A stretch of 64,000 bases of DNA from Hemibagrus wyckioides (Eukaryota; Chordata; Actinopteri; Siluriformes; Bagridae), in assembly GCF_019097595.1 (NCBI RefSeq), contig NC_080711.1, positions 10,606,428 to 10,670,427 on the forward strand. Reading direction: 5' to 3'. Made by a program: the position numbers and the translations under genes. The notes under the pieces are model-generated. The model saw only the letters and a program-made list of their open reading frames with translations. It was not told where the DNA came from and made no database searches. Shown here piece by piece: positions 27,701 to 38,604 of this stretch; positions within the stretch are counted from its first letter, which is position 1, and the number at the start of each line of letters is the position of its first letter.

Positions 27701-30700
27701 AGGACTATGTCACCACAGAGGAGGACCAGTGTGTCCCTTTGCGATGGCTTGCACCGGAGCTCGTTGGTGAATTGCATGGAGGTGTGATAACATCAGAACA
27801 AACTAAGCCTGGCAATGTTTGGTAGGTGCCTTTAGCATACATTAAGTTTGCGAAATTGTTAGTAATTATTTAGTAGTGTCAGTGATGCATATCAGCACTA
27901 TAGCTCCCAGTAGTGAAAAGAGATTTCTGTTTTCAGGGCTTTGGGTGTGACCTTATGGGAACTATTTGAGAGGGGAACACAGCCCTATACACATCTGTCA
28001 GATAAGGAGGTACTTCACCATGTCATCAGAGATCAACAAATCAAACTCCTCAAACCTCACCTCGATCTACCTTACTCAGAAAGATGGTAAGTCTGTCACA
28101 GTTGCCTGCAAATGTATGTGCTTTTCTACAGTTCTGTTTAAAATTGAGACTAATTTAGCGTTTTCTTTGCAGGTATGAGGTTCTGCAGTTTTGCTGGCTG
28201 CCTGCAGACAAAAGGGCCACAGCTGAGGAAATTCACCGGCTGCTCACCTACCTCCGGATGCAGGGTCAAAAAGAAATCGAAGATGACTTTGAGCAGCGTT
28301 GGAGCTCTCTGAAGCCTAATCCTACCGCCCGGCAGACTACTGTCAGCCATTCTTCCTTCCCCATCTTAGAGCAGTTTGATGATGGCCGAGAACCGGACGA
28401 GGTACTGACTGTGACGGAGACGAGTCATGGTCTCAGTTTTGAGTATGTCTGGGAAGCTGCAAGACATGACCACTACGACAGCCACAATCGCTCTTCCATG
28501 GAAACAACTCTCAATTACCACAGCATGTTCTTTCCAGTGCCACAGCAAGACATCCAGGCTCACTTTCCTGAGACTGAAGCAGAGGCTGAAAGAGTCCCAG
28601 GAACTTTGCCAGTGTTTGATGCAAGAGAGAGAAACTCTGGAAACGAGTATTACATTCAGTTAGAGGAGCAAGATGAAAGTGACCTTGGAGCCATGGACAG
28701 TCAGAGTGCTGAAGGAGCCACTGCTTCAAACAAGGAGCAGTATGTCATCTTGCAGGATGTTAAGTTAGATGAGTCTAGCACAGATGCAGATTTCTTTCAT
28801 CAGAGCATAGACTCTAAAGACTCGTTTTTACAGGACAGCCATATATGGTCCTCAAGTGAACATGAGAGTCCTTACCAAGCAGACATTTTCAGTGAGAAAG
28901 ATATCAAATTGGAGGAGCCTCATTCTTTTAGGAGTGGTTTCATGGAGCTCCCGGAGATTCGATCTTTTCATGGTGACAGCAAGGGCACAGTGGAGAATGA
29001 AAGTCTGAGTACTTCGTTTTTTGGTACTGAACAAGAAGCTGTTCATTCAGGAGGCTTTGATGGAGAGAATGCAGATGTGATAAAGCTTCTAAACACGGAG
29101 AAACTGGTTGACAACTTTGTGTTCCTTAAAGAAAACAGTCTAATTAAAGAGAGCTCTGTTCCTCCTGAGTCCAGAGACATGCAGGGAACAGATGTAGCAC
29201 TAAGCCTCTTTAATGATGCAGATGCCGCAAATAATTTAAATGGTTCTGATGACCCCTCAGAATCTGTAGTAACTTCTGCACAGCTTAGGGAGGAATTCTT
29301 GGACTTGGTAAATCCAATTTTAAGAGACTTCCTATCACCTTTAAAAGAAAGTGAAACACTGGTGCCTTCAGATATATTCTCAACAGAAGAAACCTGTAGC
29401 AACCAGCTGCCAGACATAACTGGCTCTTCACATAAGGAAACTGCTAAATTAGATGGTTGGATTTATTCTACTCCTGAGTCTACCTCTGAGAGCGCTGAGA
29501 TCGCTGTTTTAAATCCAACCAATAGTCATCAGTTTAATGATGAAAGTGCCGCCACAGACAATTTGTGCACAGATGCCAATACCTCTGGCCTTGAAGGAAT
29601 CCTCTCTGTCACTGAGGAGAACAGGCAGGACATAGGAATTGTAGGAGAGCGTTCTAATCAGAAGAACCAGCTTTCATCACCTGTAGATAAATCTACAGAA
29701 GGAGTAGATAGTGGTATAACTGAAGGGTTAACAAGTAGTGACTCCTTCAGTGAAATTCTTTCAGATGCGGATGTTATCAGCAAAATCGAAGATGCTCCAT
29801 TGCATGAAGCTCAGGAAGAGTGTTTTGTGGACAACCATGTTTCTCAGGATATGTCCTCACCATTGATCTTGGACTCTTGTTTGGACCAGATCAGCCAGGA
29901 CAGCCTTCTGGAGGACAGCATTTCATTTAATTTACCAGCTGTTGAGAATTCAGCTGAAACCCCTGATTCATTAGATTCTCTGGAGATGCATAGAGAGGTG
30001 GGGCATGGGAAAACACTGGATCCTTTCAATCATAACCTCCAACCACCTTACAGGCCTGCTGACAGTGGATATGAAACGGAGAACATTGAATCACCCGAGT
30101 GGAATTCTCAACCAAGCACAGACAGCGTCTCAGAGGAAAATGTAAATAGTGCTAAAGAAGAACATGCTGCTGCAACGCTGACTCCTCCAGAAATAATAGT
30201 GTCTGAAGTAGACAGTGTACCTGATGTTCAGGAAAATGGAGATGGTCTGCACCAAGAAATTGGTGATGTACCTGTTGGTGGAAGCTACAGAGACTCTGCT
30301 TACTTCTCTGACAATGAAGAACTGGATAAGAAGAGCGATGATGTCAGTGGTGGAACTCCTGCTGATGCATCTCCTTGGGTTGAGAACTCTCCCAATGATC
30401 ACATGAGTGGGTCAACAGAAGTGATCTCATCTCTCCCAGAATCTGTAGCATCTGATGATCAGCAGGACCATGTTGGTTCTACAGTTGATGCTGATGTAAA
30501 TGCGTCCAGTCAGACCGTCCAACCAGACTTGGTCTTGAGTCTAGAGGAAGACTGGGATAAGGAAAAGCCAGCATCTGATGTAACTCTGATGAAAGAAGAG
30601 AGGTTAGAATCCTTCTCTGATCGTTTAACAGATCCACCTCATTCCAGTTTTAACTCTGAAGCTCATGAAGACACATTCTCTACCTCAGTAATGCCTTCAG

Positions 30701-32169
30701 CCGAAAATGTAGTCCATGCAAAACTAGTGAGGACCTATGGGGAAGGCCCAAAGAAAAAGGAGCCTGATATGGAAGGGAGATTCCTCGGCAAGCTAGATGG
30801 AGCTACGGTGACTGGAGGTTCAGAAGATGGCATGGAGGCTGACGAGGAGGACGAGAACAGTGATGATTCAGACGACGACATGCGTGCATACAGACTGCAC
30901 AGTTCCGGCTCAGAGAGTGAGGATGATGCTGTGCATCCGGTTCCTGTAATAGTGTCCGACAACAGCGACGCCTGCAACCTCAAAAGCCTGTTAAAACCTA
31001 AATCGCTCCAGATGGAAAAATCCACAACAGCATCGAATACTAACCCAGAAAACAGAAGATCAGTGTCCTTCTTTGATGATGTCACTGTTTACCTCTTTGA
31101 CCAGGTATAATACCGCTTGCATGTGGTTTGTGAATAGTAGAAATTTTTATGATGGGGAGATATGATAAAGATAATAGAAAGTCACCACACACAAAAACTA
31201 GCTAGACGGAATATAAATTGAAAATGCAATACAGTTTTTCACAATGACTATAAACTAATTCTTATCCAAACAGGAAACCCCCACAAAGGAGCTTGGAGAG
31301 CATATCTCAGGCTCCAACAGCCAGGTGTCTGAGTTTAGCAGCCCGGTGGCCTCCTCCAGTTACCTGAACAGATTTGCCAACTCCGAAAGCTCCACAGATG
31401 AAGAAGGTAAAAGCAGTGAAAGCAAATTCATACACACATCCTGATGATGTATTACTAACATTTGCGTTTTTGCAAACCGTTGCCTTAAGCTTAAGTCCTA
31501 ATAGTAAGAACCTGAAAAATATAACTTTGCTTCACAGGGGGTGCGTTTGAGTGGGACGATGACTTCTCTCCAGACCCCTCTTTTCTCCCTAAGTCAGGAA
31601 GTGTTCAGTCTTCAAGCAAGGCCACAACAGCATACTTCTCCCCACCCCCTGCAAGTCGCACCTCAGAACCGAGCTGGAGCAGCTCCACCTCATACTCCCG
31701 TTTCTCCATCTCCCCAGCAAACATCGCCAGCTTCTCCCTCACCCACCTCACAGACTCGGACATTGAACAAGGAGGTGAGTCGGTCACACTCAAGCGTTAA
31801 CGTTTAGACAGCTGTGCAAAGAAATATGGGGTCTCATGAATCGAGCGAGCTAGATAAGAAGTAGCGTGTTTGTAAATCATTCACGGCAGAATTCACAATA
31901 TGGTATGTATAAAAATCCAACTGGTTTGGTGAGTAAAACGCACGCAGGGTAAACCCTGATACTTGCTTCATACCTAATTGGTTATTGCCGTATTATATAC
32001 AGGTTACATTAAAAGGTTATTAGCTATTCACTGAATCTGGTCTAGCTAAAAGCTTGATAAATGAGGCTCACTATTTGCCATGGATTTATATAATATTGCG
32101 ACTCTCCACATGATAATTTGTCTTGTGATCTCTTGCTCAGGAAGCAGTGAAGATGGAGAGAAAGACTAA
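12991..32169 (+). CDS. lmtk2: lemur tyrosine kinase 2 (membrane Ser/Thr kinase, KPI-2/BREK)
   Basis: Transmembrane kinase of endosomes that regulates trafficking, CDK5/p35 and PP1 in vertebrates. Coding exons: 12991-13087, 17446-17579, 17812-17962, 19050-19126, 19725-19843, 20163-20250, 24649-24779, 27460-27544, 27700-27821, 27937-28086, 28173-31104, 31274-31406, 31538-31774, 32141-32169. They sum to 4485 nt, 1494 residues (human about 1503), with every phase consistent. Residues 7-20 are hydrophobic and 44-63 form a membrane helix. The kinase domain has GSGWFGK (147-153), VVVKELK (Lys171), HSDLALRN (265-272), the LMTK-type GDYG (284-287) instead of DFG, and WLAPEL. One 2.9-kb exon encodes a long acidic Ser/Asp/Glu tail ending near RSVSF (1347-1351), a PP1-docking type motif. 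ATG choice rests on the hydrophobic N-terminus and CpG promoter. Confidence 0.97.
13088..17445. other. lmtk2: lmtk2 intron 1
   Basis: 4.36-kb first intron. Apart from a mariner-type relic at about 15.5-15.75 kb and T-rich tracts at 15.15 and 15.8 kb, no exon or repeat was recognised. A short GC-richer patch near 16.2-16.32 kb contains TGCTGCGTCAGC (16232-16243), similar to a Maf recognition element. Confidence 0.6.
15485..15755 (+). mobile_element. degenerate Tc1/mariner-type relic
   Basis: Scattered words (GTGCACAAAG, GGTGTGGAACAAACTGGAG, CTGACCTCA, GAAAGCCTCCCCAGAAGAGT, GGTCAGGTGTCC) align in order with the better preserved transposon at 59.4-60.0 kb. The frame is broken, so this is a dead fragment of the same family. 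Confidence 0.65.
20251..24648. other. lmtk2: lmtk2 intron 6
   Basis: 4.4-kb intron inside the kinase domain. It is AT-rich, has a long TA microsatellite at 21.6-21.7 kb and one markedly GC-rich block at 22.31-22.61 kb. An open frame of 141 codons at 23.55-23.98 kb has no recognisable motif. Confidence 0.6.
21635..21722. repeat. (TA)n microsatellite in lmtk2 intron 6
   Basis: Two TA runs, the longer about 55 bp, separated by a short spacer. Confidence 0.9.
26399..26793 (+). mobile_element. 5'-truncated non-LTR retrotransposon, 3' end of the RT ORF
   Basis: An uninterrupted 121-codon frame contains [20 protein letters not shown], then [18 protein letters not shown], and ends MIRCGDP-stop. This is the C-terminal part of the reverse-transcriptase polyprotein found in many fish LINEs. 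It is followed by GGCGACCCCTGAAGGG and a GAA-repeat tail, in the same orientation as lmtk2. The open frame implies fairly recent insertion. The catalytic RT core and 5' part are missing, so it cannot mobilise itself. Clade not determined. Confidence 0.8.
27047..27204 (+). mobile_element. tRNA-derived SINE in lmtk2 intron 7
   Basis: The head GGGGCAGTGGTAGCTTAGTGG holds an A-box-like word and GAGCTCGAATCTC a B-box-like word of RNA polymerase III promoters. It continues with CCTAAGCAAGGTCCTTAACC, shared with the SINE copies at 46 and 53 kb. The 3' tail differs from those copies. Confidence 0.75.
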
Positions 32170-34206
32170 AGACTGATTGGATGCAGTATTTAGGCTAAAA
32201 GGACACATTTTGTAAGTGTTAAAGAGAATTCAGACACTTGCCTTGAAGGCTGTGATGAGCTTCTCAGGCAACATCATTTCTTTGATGAGAAACTGCACAG
32301 AGTGAATCACTGGCATAAATGTCCTGTATTTTTGTTCTCGTCTTACACTTCAGGAGATTAAACGTTGTTGTCTTTGACACCACAGAGTGATCTCCACGAA
32401 GGAACCTATCGTGCTCGACATGCTTTATGTCTTTAAAGCGCTTCCCGATTCATCTGTCTGTTCTTTTGCGTGTGGGTTATTGCATATCAGTTTTGTTGCC
32501 GTTTTCACTGAATGACTGAGCTGATCTTTCCACAGATCAAGGCCAATAGGCTTCTACACCGTTGTGCAATCTTTCTCTTACGGTACTTGGCTTTTAGATT
32601 GAAACACTAAATTTTATGTGCTGAGCGTGTCCTGCTAATCTGTTGTTAAGAACTAGCTTTGAAATAAGAGCAGCACTCACAGCTGAAGATATTTTTGCAC
32701 AATGTTTTGACTATACATTTTCTAACGGTGGCCTACAATTTATTGTACCTAAGCGGAAACTTCTCTCGTCAACGTTGCTGTGTGATGAGAGAGGCGGTGG
32801 GACGATTCTTATTGAAATGAAGTTGAACCATTCCAGAATTTTCAAAAAAGGACAAAGAGAGCTGTAGTGTGTCCGTGTTGGTTTATTTCTTGTCATAACT
32901 GTGTGTCTGTCAGGATTTTACTATTAGTCCAGTGCTAGGTCCATCCATCCATCTATAAATACAGGGAGGTCATTTTCCCTTGAAGTGTTTTTGCTTCTCC
33001 TGAGTCTTCTAAAAAAAAAAACACTGGGCAGTATCTCACCCAAACAGCATGCAGAGATTTTTATTTTTTTTTTAATGCAAAAGTGAAGGGGGGGGGACTC
33101 TAAACGTATTCATTGAGGATCATGCATTTGCAGATGTATTATTATATGAGAAAAAACTTGGACCGTTTTTATCATTTTCCTTTATTTTTATGCAAATTAA
33201 CCAAATCTTTTCGAGGTGGTGGAAATCCGCTGAGCAGCTGACTTTGTTTTTTTTTTTCTTCATAGTTTTAGATGATATGTTTTATTTAATCATGTCACTG
33301 TCTGAGCGTTCATTCATGTTGCCTTCACCTAGAATGTAATATGAATTGTAATATATAGTACTAATGAATCGCTTTCACGAGAAACATTCAGAATTCTTAA
33401 GAACACTTTAACGATTTGGTATTTAAGAACTTCCTATAGATATACATATATTTTACTAAACGCCCTCGAGTAAACACTACAGAGAGAGGCTTATGAACAG
33501 ACACTGAAAGTTTCATCCTATATTTTTCCTTACATAATTATTACCACATTTATAATCAAATGAAATCAGCCAAGCATCGTTTAGTAAGGAATTTCCCTTC
33601 ATTTGGTTATGTGCATGGTTTTGAACTCGTATAAATAAGCTACAGAATCGACATGATGAGTATTTGAAGTGTATGAATGTTTTTGCTCTGTTTAATGGAT
33701 TTATGAAAAAGAAAGACCCGATGGGGGTCAGTAAAGTAAGCTCTGTGTTACAGAACGATGTACGTATTACCAGCACTCTCTTAGTTGATCTTTTGAAATT
33801 TTATTTAAGGAAATCTTTGGATTTTATTTTGCAGTATATACATTTGCTTAATCTTGCACATCTTGAAAGTGTAACTTAATGTTGAATTGTACGGATGTAT
33901 ATAAATGTTAAGATTTTTTTTGTCTGTAAATTGGGAATGATTGATGTTCTAGGGGTAAGGTAACATTTTGTAATTTAAAGCTAAAGTGTGACATCACAGT
34001 CTAAACATGATCAAAAAAATGGTTTGGTTTGAAGTAAGTAAAAAAATAAATAATCGAGAAAATGCAGGTCATGTCCTTACACTTGTAAATTTTAAAAATG
34101 TGGATATTTTTACTTCATATTGATGATCATGCTTAGTGTAATTGAATGAATTGTTTCTAAATAATTACACTGTTTATTATGGAAATAAATTAAAAAAAAA
34201 TGACCT
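32170..34206 (+). other. lmtk2: lmtk2 3' UTR
   Basis: Two kb of AT-rich non-coding sequence follow the TAA at 32167-32169 and end shortly after an AATAAA at 34184-34189. The length is inferred from lack of other exons and the poly(A) signal. Short frames inside are not supported as genes. Confidence 0.6.
34184..34189 (+). terminator. polyadenylation signal of lmtk2
   Basis: GGAAATAAATTAAAAAA context with a canonical AATAAA hexamer; the best candidate for the distal 3' end of lmtk2. Confidence 0.6.
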
Positions 34207-34574
34207 TTACTTCGGGTGAATGTCTTCTATTGTCTACTTTAGAGTTTTACACTAAATGCTTCTGGGCTCAGGTGATATTTTTCTCTCTCTCTGCATCAAA
34301 AAGAAAAACCAAACTTTATATATATATATTTATTTCATGACAGTTGTTCATTATTATTCATACCCAGTCAGTAATTTAATATAGTGCTTAAAATCATAAT
34401 GCAAAAATTAATTTAATATAGTGCTGAAATAAGTGCAGTATGGACTAAAACCGTGAGCCTTTTGGAGTTGTATAAAAGGGCATAACATGCTTTAAAGACA
34501 AAGTCAGAAGTGATGTCAAGGTTTATAAGTAGCAGCAGTGAGCAATAATTTAAGTAAAACCATTTTAAGTAAAA

Positions 34575-34790
34575 GTTTGGGTTAGTTTCTGTGCATGTTC
34601 TCTCTGAGTTTCCTTCAGGTCCTTTGGTTTCCTCCCGCCTCCCAAAATGTGCTAGAAGGAAGATTACATTGCTCCAAAGACTGCACACACGGTGCCCTAT
34701 GATGGACTGGTGTCCCACCCAGAGTGTATTCCTGCCAGACACCCAGAATTCACACGAGAGACTGGTTACTGAAAATGAGTGAGAAATATG
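34575..34790 (+). mobile_element. non-LTR retroelement fragment
   Basis: TTTCCTCCCGCCTCCCAAAA, GCCCTATGATGGACTGGTGT, CACCCAGAGTGTATTCC and GGTTACTGAAAATGAGTGAG are in the order seen in an abundant teleost retroelement 3' region. It lies between the converging lmtk2 and tecpr1 genes. Confidence 0.6.
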
Positions 34791-35593
34791 TTAAAAGGTG
34801 AAGCCTTGTTTTACACACACACACACACACACACAAAACATAGACATCCAAACACAGAAGCAGAAAAGGCCTGAGAGAGACTGTGTGAGTGAGTGCAGTA
34901 GTAGTGGTTAGTGAGGAGTCTAATACCCTGCAGCACTGGTATTCACCTGCTCCTGATTCCTGCTGATCTGAGGGCTGGGAGGGACGATGCGCTGGGGCTC
35001 GGTGGAGTTTCCTCTGACTGACAGGTGTTCCCAACCTCCCTGTATTAGCGTAAAAGCACACCTCCACTGTTAATCTGCACTCATGCTTCTGAAAGTGGGG
35101 TGCAGGGACATCTATGTAGCCATAATATCCTATCTAATTTAACTGTAATTGTAATAAAGCTAGTTAGGGTTTGGTTTCTGTAGGTGGAAATCTCAAATGT
35201 AATGGCTTCAATAAATAAATGTACTTTTATCACCATGCTGATGAATTCTTATTGGTCGAAAGGTGAAAGCTAAGAATTGACAAGTGATTGAAGAAATTGT
35301 GGTAAAACCTATGTATGTAGCCATAGTTATTCAATTCAAATAGTGTGATTACACACACTGATTTAAGTCATGCAGCTGGAAGGCTCCTGAGAGGTACTAC
35401 AGAATACTATCTGCTCTCATCCCAAGGTTGTGATTTTCAATCCTAAAGTTGCCGCAGACGTCCAAGAGAGCAATACTGGTAGATAGGATACTCTCAAGGC
35501 ATACTAACTAGCCAATCTTGGGTATCTCTGAGCTCATGCATATGAATGAGGGAGATGTGCTATTGCTATTTTACAGAGAAAGTACATTAGCCT
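34791..35593. other. spacer at the tail-to-tail lmtk2/tecpr1 junction
   Basis: Includes a (CA)n array at 34812-34834. No gene seen, and specifically no bHLH exon. It may be partly tecpr1 3' UTR: the nearest clear minus-strand AATAAA is at about 34329-34334, only about 125 bp beyond the lmtk2 poly(A) site, but this is uncertain. Confidence 0.45.
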
Positions 35594-38506
35594 TCACCCT
35601 CCCTGGTTGGTATTTGTCTTAATGACAGGGCAGAGCTCAATGGTGGGTGCGAAGACTAAGGAAAAACAACAAAAATTAATCAGTTCATTTGTCTCTCTAG
35701 TTAACACACTGATATTTGGCCCACTGGCTGAAAAGATCTGCTTTAGTCTAACTAATGTGGTCCAAGTATAGGTTTGGCACCATGGGAAGTGATGATAAAC
35801 AACATGATAACTTACGCCAATTCCAAAGTCCCATGATAAGCCTTTAGGCTGCATGGGCCGCACTCCCAGCCTGTGGCATATAGTGCCAGGTCTCTCTGTT
35901 GGAAGACCTGGAACCTTATCTGCGATTATCCAAATCTGAAGAAAATCATTCACATGGCTGTCAGTCACTGGGAAACACCAGGCTAGGTCAACAGTTCTTT
36001 TAATCCAAATGATGTTTTGCAGGCCACCACCACTGAAGTTACTGGGTTTTAATGAGAAGTGAGAGGTTTCAAACCTGGTCCAGTGGTCCAATTGAGACTT
36101 TGCACACATTACCACAGATGAGCTCCCATGCAGAACCTTGAGGATAACTAGGGGTCAGCCCCTGCCTATACCATAGATTACCTGTGTTAGAACACACAGA
36201 CGCACATCACTGACAACCTCCATTTTCAGTACTTGAATAAAGTCTACCTTTTTTTTTGAAGTAATTTTATTAGCACTGGTGTTAGTTCTCACCGGTTTCA
36301 TCAACAGCAAATACAGAGGTCCTGCCCACAGACACCTGTTTGAGAGTCTGCCTGTTAGGAGAGGGGATATGGTACCAGCATTCACCTGGAAAACAATGTC
36401 AAATACACATTATTTATCAGCTTCATGTTATCTGATCTTATCTTCCTCTTATCTTCTGACTCAGTCCAAAATGGCCACACATTTCAGCTCTTACTGGGAG
36501 ACTGCAAGATGTTCCCAAGACAACTCTGGACATTCCTGAAGCCAACCAAGTGGGACTCTTAGGAGATGCTCAGGACAACTCAACTGGCTCATCTCAGTTT
36601 AGAAAAAGTGATACTAGGATAGAGCTCCCACTAGTTGCCAAGATCTTTACCCTGCTATAGACAAACTGGGCTGATTCGAAGCACCCTCATGTGAATGTTA
36701 AATAATGCTCTTGAACTGTACATGCATGATTTTATGCACTGCAGCTACAAAACTACTAAATAGCGACTCCTGCCCTAGGTTCTTATCCACTTCCAAGATT
36801 TCTTCCTTCAACTCAAGGGCACTTCCTACCCTTTTTCTAGCTGTTTTGCACTTAGTAGTAAAATATTTGTGTCGAAGGTCCAATTAAGATGATGCCAAGA
36901 AGACAATATCTGTAAATAACTTGCATTCTTTATACCGGATACACCTCTAGCTTTGGCTGCAATTTGCTATCCTATCAAACAGGATTGGAGGCAAAGCACT
37001 CCAGAATCTGTCACTGATTCTGACACCCAACATTCAATACCTTCAACCTCTTAGAGAGACTGGACCATTCTGAGTATCAGCTACATACTCCTGCAGTACT
37101 TCCTACAGCAACTGAAGGCACATACACAGGTAGATCCCTCACCACCAGCCCCTGGAGCAGTGTTAGCTTATTGGCTAAGGTATTGGGCTGCTATTGTTGG
37201 CTCCTTAACTACTCAGTCAAGTAAAGTCTTTCTCTCAGTTGTGTCCTGTTAGTCATGCTGAAAAAATTCAATGTCAAATGAGGTAATTAATATACTTATA
37301 TTCTGTTTAAATACAAACCATTCAATTCTTATTAATACAACACACAAAAGTCATTCCCTGGTCTTGCTCTGCATGTCACCTGCAGGGTTTTGGGCTGAAA
37401 CTGAGCCACGGTAGAAGACTGCTCCGTCCCGTGCGATTGCCCACACCTGGTGTCCTCCTCCAATGGATATGGACTTAAAGGGCTGATCTGTCCCCACATG
37501 GAGCCAGGAGCTGCCCTACAGTACAGAAACACTCAATCTGAGCAGCTTTCACACTTTATAATGATATATAATATAGTGAAAAGGTAGGACACATGGATTT
37601 TGTAGAGTTACTGTTACTGTGTAGAGAGAGGTGACCCTCAGGTATACTTTAGTACAGCCCAGTCTTCACTGAAATATCACTGCTGACAATGCACACATAC
37701 AGTCAATACTGTCGATGAGCATAGAGGTAGATTTGCCCTTGCTCAGGATTCGGCAAAACGAGGTGATTTGTACGCAAACGATGAACCAGCTTTGGCTGTG
37801 TGGGTGCAAACCCCTGTCTACTAGTTCCTTATTACGTCACAACACTCTGCTACTTGTGTAAACTGTACAGCTACGATTTTAAAATTCATTTTAAGGTTAG
37901 AATTTCAGTCACATTAATGCTTTATGAATACAGGTAAATGAAATTAAATAAATCAATGAAATGCTAAAAGAAATCAGATGGCATAAAATCAGACTACACC
38001 AAAAATTGTTATAGTGAGACTGTAAAATCAAGTAAAATGATTTACTAAATTTAAAATGTAAGATTTTTATTATCTGTATCCAGGTGATCACTCATTACGT
38101 TATGGCAATACACACACACACACACACTGAGCAGAAGTTTAACTCGCCTACAGAAATGAATTTCAGTGAGTTTCAGTGAATAATGAATACTTTCATTATT
38201 CAATACAGTTTTCGTTCAGATTTGAATGTTAATGATTGTGTGTGTGTGTGTGTGTGTGATGTGTGTCCCCTCACAGCTGGGTTCTCTGCAGTGACTCCCA
38301 GACGGCACAGGACGTCTCCTTTCTCACTGATGGCCCACACGGGAACCTGCTCTAAGCTGGTCTGGGCCAGACATGGCAGGATGGTGACATCAATAAGAGG
38401 GATGGGTGGGACTTTCTGCCAGGATCCAGTTATAGTAATTTTACATTTTCTGTGGAGAATGATGATACACTCATCTGAAATAGCAGGCTAATTTTTGGCA
38501 TTTTTA

Positions 38507-38561
<55 letters not shown>

Positions 38562-38568
38562 CAACAAC

Positions 38569-38604
<36 letters not shown>

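Noticed and set aside
28366..31085. Several antisense and shifted open frames of 60-124 codons over the large lmtk2 exon
   Set aside because: They are shadows of one continuous 2.9-kb coding exon whose frame and both splice sites fit LMTK2.
34200..35600. Expected bhlha15 between lmtk2 and tecpr1
   Set aside because: No frame with a bHLH signature was found on either strand; only a retroelement fragment and a CA repeat.
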